In this document: one piece after another, positions 4,594-6,982 of the stretch | How the letters are laid out: each line of letters starts with the position of its first letter | Numbering within the stretch: the first letter of the stretch is position 1 | Assembly (NCBI GenBank): GCA_964509505.1 | Contig: CAZDYP010000221.1 | Span: 1-6,982 of the forward strand | Length of the DNA: 6,982 nt | Source: CAZDYP01 sp964509505 | Lineage (GTDB): Bacteria > Chloroflexota > Anaerolineae > JACRMK01 | Reading direction: 5' to 3' | The notes under the pieces: generated by a model | Told to the model about the DNA's origin: nothing | Databases searched by the model: none | What the model saw: the letters and a program-made list of their open reading frames with translations, nothing else | Translations under genes and position numbers: made by a program

Positions 4594-5424
4594 CTACAAA
4601 TCCGTCCGCACCTGCCACAACTCAGGAAACAGCACCACGTTGAGCATGTTCCGCAAGTAGCCCACGCCTGCCGTGCCGCCCGTGCCGGTCTTGTAACCGA
4701 TGATGCGCTCGACGGTGGTGACGTGGCGGAAGCGCCATTGGCGAAACGCATCCTCCAGATCCATCAGCTCCTCGCCCCACTCGTACAAGTCCCAATGCTC
4801 TTCGGGGGCTTGATACACGGTAAGCCACGCTTCTTCCACCGCATCATGCTGCTGGTATGGCTGTGTCCAATCACGATATAGCACGACGTCGGGCAGCTCG
4901 TAGCCACGTCGCGCGAGCAATTTGATAGTCTCGTCGTAGAGTGAAGGCTTATGCAATTCCTCATCCAGCAACGTATGTAAATCGGGCCGATGACTATGGG
5001 GGCGCAACATCACAGCGTTTTTGTTGCCCAACACAAATTCAATCAAGCGATACTGATACGACTGAAAACCCGAAGCGTGACCTAACTGCGGGCGGATGTG
5101 ACTGTACTCGCTCGGCGTTAGCGTCGTCAACACGTCCCATGCGTGAATGAGTTGCTCCATGATACGTGAGACGCGCGCCGACATCTTGAACGCCGGCGGC
5201 AAATCGTCGCGCTTGATGTGTTCGCGCGCCGCGTTGAGCTCGTGCAACATCAGCTTCATCCACAGCTCCGTCGTCTGATGCTGAATGATGAAGAGCAGTT
5301 CGTTGTGGTCTGCGGAATGCGGCTGCTGCGCCGTCAGTAGTTTGTCGAGCGCGAGATAATCGCCGTAGGTCATGTCGTTGCTGAAGTCGAGTTTCGCGCC
5401 ATAAGCATTGGGGATGGGGCTCAT
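4594..5424 (-). CDS. kynA: Tryptophan 2,3-dioxygenase (heme)
   Basis: This 276-residue protein opens the indole ring of L-tryptophan with O2 to give N-formylkynurenine, the first step of the kynurenine pathway. Key residues known from the Xanthomonas campestris enzyme are all present at a constant offset of six: Phe45 and His49 in FIIQHQ, Tyr107 and Arg111 (substrate carboxylate) in SEYSHIR, the proximal heme ligand His234 in WRFRH, and Thr248 in GTGG. The FQSYQYRLIEFVLGN helix and the FPELWQVRTDL end are typical. The protein looks complete. The start ATG at 5424 follows AAGGGAG with a six-base spacer; an in-frame start at 5541 would add 39 residues encoded by repeat sequence and overlap the peptidase gene. 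It follows pyroglutamyl-peptidase by 85 bases. Kynurenine formamidase and kynureninase are absent from the window. The convergent aryl-CoA cluster could consume anthranilate from this pathway. Confidence 0.96.
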   Translation of the reverse strand: MSPIPNAYGAKLDFSNDMTYGDYLALDKLLTAQQPHSADHNELLFIIQHQTTELWMKLMLHELNAAREHIKRDDLPPAFKMSARVSRIMEQLIHAWDVLTTLTPSEYSHIRPQLGHASGFQSYQYRLIEFVLGNKNAVMLRPHSHRPDLHTLLDEELHKPSLYDETIKLLARRGYELPDVVLYRDWTQPYQQHDAVEEAWLTVYQAPEEHWDLYEWGEELMDLEDAFRQWRFRHVTTVERIIGYKTGTGGTAGVGYLRNMLNVVLFPELWQVRTDL

Positions 5425-5430
5425 ACATTT

Positions 5431-5437
5431 CTCCCTT
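5431..5437 (-). promoter_or_regulatory. Ribosome binding site of tryptophan 2,3-dioxygenase
   Basis: AAGGGAG on the minus strand, six bases before the ATG at 5424, fixes the dioxygenase start against the longer in-frame possibility at 5541. Confidence 0.75.
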
Positions 5438-5454
5438 GATGAAGATATAAGCAT

Positions 5455-5505
5455 CCTGAGCTGCTCGGAGGATACGCGGCGTCTTCTCTCTTCGACAAGC
5501 TCAGG
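5455..5505. repeat. CTTCGACAAGCTCAGG-type inverted repeat
   Basis: CCTGAGCT (5455-5462) pairs with AGCTCAGG (5498-5505); after a 2x2 internal mismatch the stem continues TCG/CGA and GAG/CTT (G-T wobble), with a loop at 5471-5489. The left arm also resembles the common palindrome CATCCTGAGCTTGTCGAAGGATG. It starts a few bases after the peptidase stop and ends about 30 bases before the dioxygenase ATG, so it may modulate read-through between the two genes. Confidence 0.65.
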
Positions 5506-5509
5506 GGGC

Positions 5510-6130
5510 TCATGCCTGACGATGTTGTTGGATTGCGCCAATCGCCGCGCGTACGCCGCGCACCATGGTCTCCAAGCCCATAGAGGGGATGAGCGGTTCG
5601 CGGTTCGCGGCTTGCTCGGGCAAGGCGGGCAAGTGAACGAAACCCGCAGGCGTCCTCAGATTGCGCGTCGCCAAATCGTGCAGCACGGCGTATGTGACTT
5701 GATTGCATAAGAACGCGCCCGCGCTCAACGACAGTTCAGCAGGCACGTTCACATCGCGCACCGCTTCGAGCATCGCGCGCACGGGCAACGTCACGAAATA
5801 CGCAGCAGGTCCATCAGGCGCAATCGGCTCGTCTCTGGCTTGATGTCCAGTGTTGTCCGCGATGCGATAGTCGAGCAGGTTGATGGCGACGCGCTCAAGC
5901 GAGAGGGCGCACCGGCGTGACGCTTCGCCCAAGCAAAGAATCGCATCGGGTTGAAACTCGCGCGCCGCGCCGATGAGTTTCGCGGGCCCGCGCTGGCGAT
6001 CCACGGGCAAAATCTCCGCGCGCAACTCAATGTCTGGCAACCCCTCACGCGCCAGCGCGCGCACCGTTTGTTCCGATGGGTTGATGGCGCTGCCGCCAAA
6101 CGGCTCGAAGCCAGTCAAGAGCAACTTCAT
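5510..6130 (-). CDS. pcp: Pyroglutamyl-peptidase I (cysteine peptidase family C15)
   Basis: The 206-residue cytosolic enzyme removes N-terminal pyroglutamate from peptides and proteins. It has the family's N-terminal LLTGFEPFGG (4-13) with INPSE, and the catalytic triad is intact: Glu79 in SLERVAIN, Cys142 in FLCNQVTY, and His166 in GFVHLPALPEQ. These align at a constant offset of two with Glu81, Cys144 and His168 of the Bacillus amyloliquefaciens enzyme. The length is usual for the family and no signal peptide is seen. The start ATG is preceded on the minus strand by AGGAG with an eight-base spacer. The gene lies 24 bases after the membrane-protein gene and is probably co-transcribed with it; tryptophan dioxygenase follows after an 85-base gap containing a hairpin repeat. 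Its link to tryptophan breakdown is not obvious beyond general peptide and amino-acid use. Confidence 0.95.
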   Translation of the reverse strand: MKLLLTGFEPFGGSAINPSEQTVRALAREGLPDIELRAEILPVDRQRGPAKLIGAAREFQPDAILCLGEASRRCALSLERVAINLLDYRIADNTGHQARDEPIAPDGPAAYFVTLPVRAMLEAVRDVNVPAELSLSAGAFLCNQVTYAVLHDLATRNLRTPAGFVHLPALPEQAANREPLIPSMGLETMVRGVRAAIGAIQQHRQA

Positions 6131-6154
6131 GTTTGTATCTCCTCTCTCAGTTGT

Positions 6155-6982
6155 TTACTGAAGACGTAATTGGAGGTCGTAACCCTCGTGACGCGCGCGC
6201 AAGTCGTAGTAGAGCAAGGCGATGCCGATGAAGTAACAGGGCATCACCAACAAGCCGATGAGGCTTCTAACCAACACATTCGCTAAGATCGTGATGAGCC
6301 ACGATGGGGACACAAAGGCAAATGCGATAGCGAAGGTTAGCGCAGGTGTGCTGGCGATGGTGCCGACGAGTATGAGCAAGACGAAGGTGATGACCGAAAC
6401 GCGCCAGAACGATCCACGAATGAGTCGCGAGCTGCGCCGCAAGCCCGCGACGCCGCCAAGGTTTTCGGCGACGATGGCTTGCCAGGGGAACGTCCAATAA
6501 GTGTCCACGATAACGATGAGCAACGGACCGATGAACCAACCAATGCAAGGAATTCCTGTGAACACGATCAGCAAGAGGTTGACGACAAGAAAAATCAGCG
6601 ATGCGACGAGCAAGGGGCGCGCGTGTTGCAACGTGCGCCGATACGCTGCGCCGATGGTGAGCGTGCGCCCATGATAAAATTCCGAAACGACGATAGTAAA
6701 AGCCGCCATTTGAAACATGGCGACGCACAGCCACACCAACCATAACAGCAAATGTTCAGCCCAGAAGCGCAACCCCACATCGAATAAGCCAACGCGCAAT
6801 GGCGTCGGTATCTCTTCGCCGCGCAACACAAACGGTAGCACTTCCTCAAACGCGGAGACGTGTCGCCACGCGACCATTTCCAACACCATGAGCGGCGCGT
6901 TGAATACAACCATGATGCCCACCACCGTCACAAAATTTTTGCGATAGAGGGTAAGGGTGAGATCGAGGATGTCGCCGATGGT
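6155..6982 (-). CDS. Multi-pass membrane protein, partial (N-terminus beyond window)
   Basis: The reading frame stays open to the right edge, giving 275 residues without the natural start. The edge sequence reads TIGDILDLTLTLYRKNFVTV, typical of the beginning of membrane proteins annotated with a glycerophosphoryl diester phosphodiesterase membrane domain or a related DUF, so only a short N-terminal part is probably missing. About six hydrophobic segments follow, for example around VVGIMVVFNAPLMVLEMVAW, LLLWLVWLCVAMFQMAAF, LLVASLIFLVVNLLLIVF, IGPLLIVIV, VSVITFVLLILVGTIA and LIGLLVMPCYFIGIALLYY. Family marks are the cytoplasmic loop AENLGGVAGLRRSSRLIRGSFWRV and the C-terminal YYDLRARHEGYDLQL. 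No catalytic residues are visible and no phosphodiesterase domain is present; the function is unknown. A GTG at 6931 is the first internal start codon but cuts into conserved sequence, so it is rejected. The next gene, the peptidase, starts 24 bases downstream. Confidence 0.85.
   Translation of the reverse strand, partial: TIGDILDLTLTLYRKNFVTVVGIMVVFNAPLMVLEMVAWRHVSAFEEVLPFVLRGEEIPTPLRVGLFDVGLRFWAEHLLLWLVWLCVAMFQMAAFTIVVSEFYHGRTLTIGAAYRRTLQHARPLLVASLIFLVVNLLLIVFTGIPCIGWFIGPLLIVIVDTYWTFPWQAIVAENLGGVAGLRRSSRLIRGSFWRVSVITFVLLILVGTIASTPALTFAIAFAFVSPSWLITILANVLVRSLIGLLVMPCYFIGIALLYYDLRARHEGYDLQLRLQ

Noticed and set aside
4494..4751. N-terminal extension of the ABM protein (in-frame start at 4751)
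   Set aside because: It reads through the palindromic repeat and into the dioxygenase gene in another frame; AAGGAG before 4493 marks the real start.
5425..5541. N-terminal extension of tryptophan 2,3-dioxygenase (start at 5541)
   Set aside because: It would be encoded by the hairpin repeat, would overlap the peptidase gene, and a good ribosome site and homologous N-terminus point to 5424.

Overview
The window (about 55-58% G+C by eye) looks like a bacterial chromosome fragment carrying aromatic-acid and tryptophan catabolism genes. Seven complete or nearly complete protein genes and one gene cut by the right edge fill it; no tRNA, rRNA, CRISPR array or transposase was seen, and no gene-free stretch exceeds 300 bases. 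The genes look native and undamaged. Short degenerate CACGAAG/CACAAAG repeats and CTTCGACAAGCTCAGG-type palindromes between genes are the sort of intergenic debris I associate with Chloroflexota (Anaerolineae-like) and some other environmental phyla. That placement is an inference, moderate to low in confidence.

Left half, + strand (22-3998): an SDR oxidoreductase, a crotonase-fold acyl-CoA enzyme, a RidA-family protein and a benzoate-CoA ligase-family AMP-forming ligase, all co-directional. This gene set resembles, from memory, the aerobic 2-aminobenzoyl-CoA (anthranilate) / salicylyl-CoA type gene clusters, in which a ligase activates the aromatic acid, a flavoprotein hydroxylates and dearomatises the CoA thioester, and beta-oxidation-like enzymes finish the job. 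The flavoprotein and an acyl-CoA dehydrogenase are not in this window; they could lie to the left of base 1. The genes are not tightly packed: the gaps hold repeat elements, including a 90-base nested palindrome just before the ligase.

Middle (3999-4196): a convergent gap with a strong 12-bp hairpin that probably terminates transcription from both sides.

Right half, - strand (read from right to left): a multi-pass membrane protein (N-terminus off the window), pyroglutamyl-peptidase I, tryptophan 2,3-dioxygenase, and a small ABM-fold monooxygenase-like protein. Tryptophan 2,3-dioxygenase opens the kynurenine route, whose anthranilate branch would give a natural substrate for the left-hand cluster. 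Thus the two convergent blocks may together form a tryptophan -> kynurenine -> anthranilate -> anthraniloyl-CoA route. Kynurenine formamidase and kynureninase are not present here, so this link is a hypothesis.
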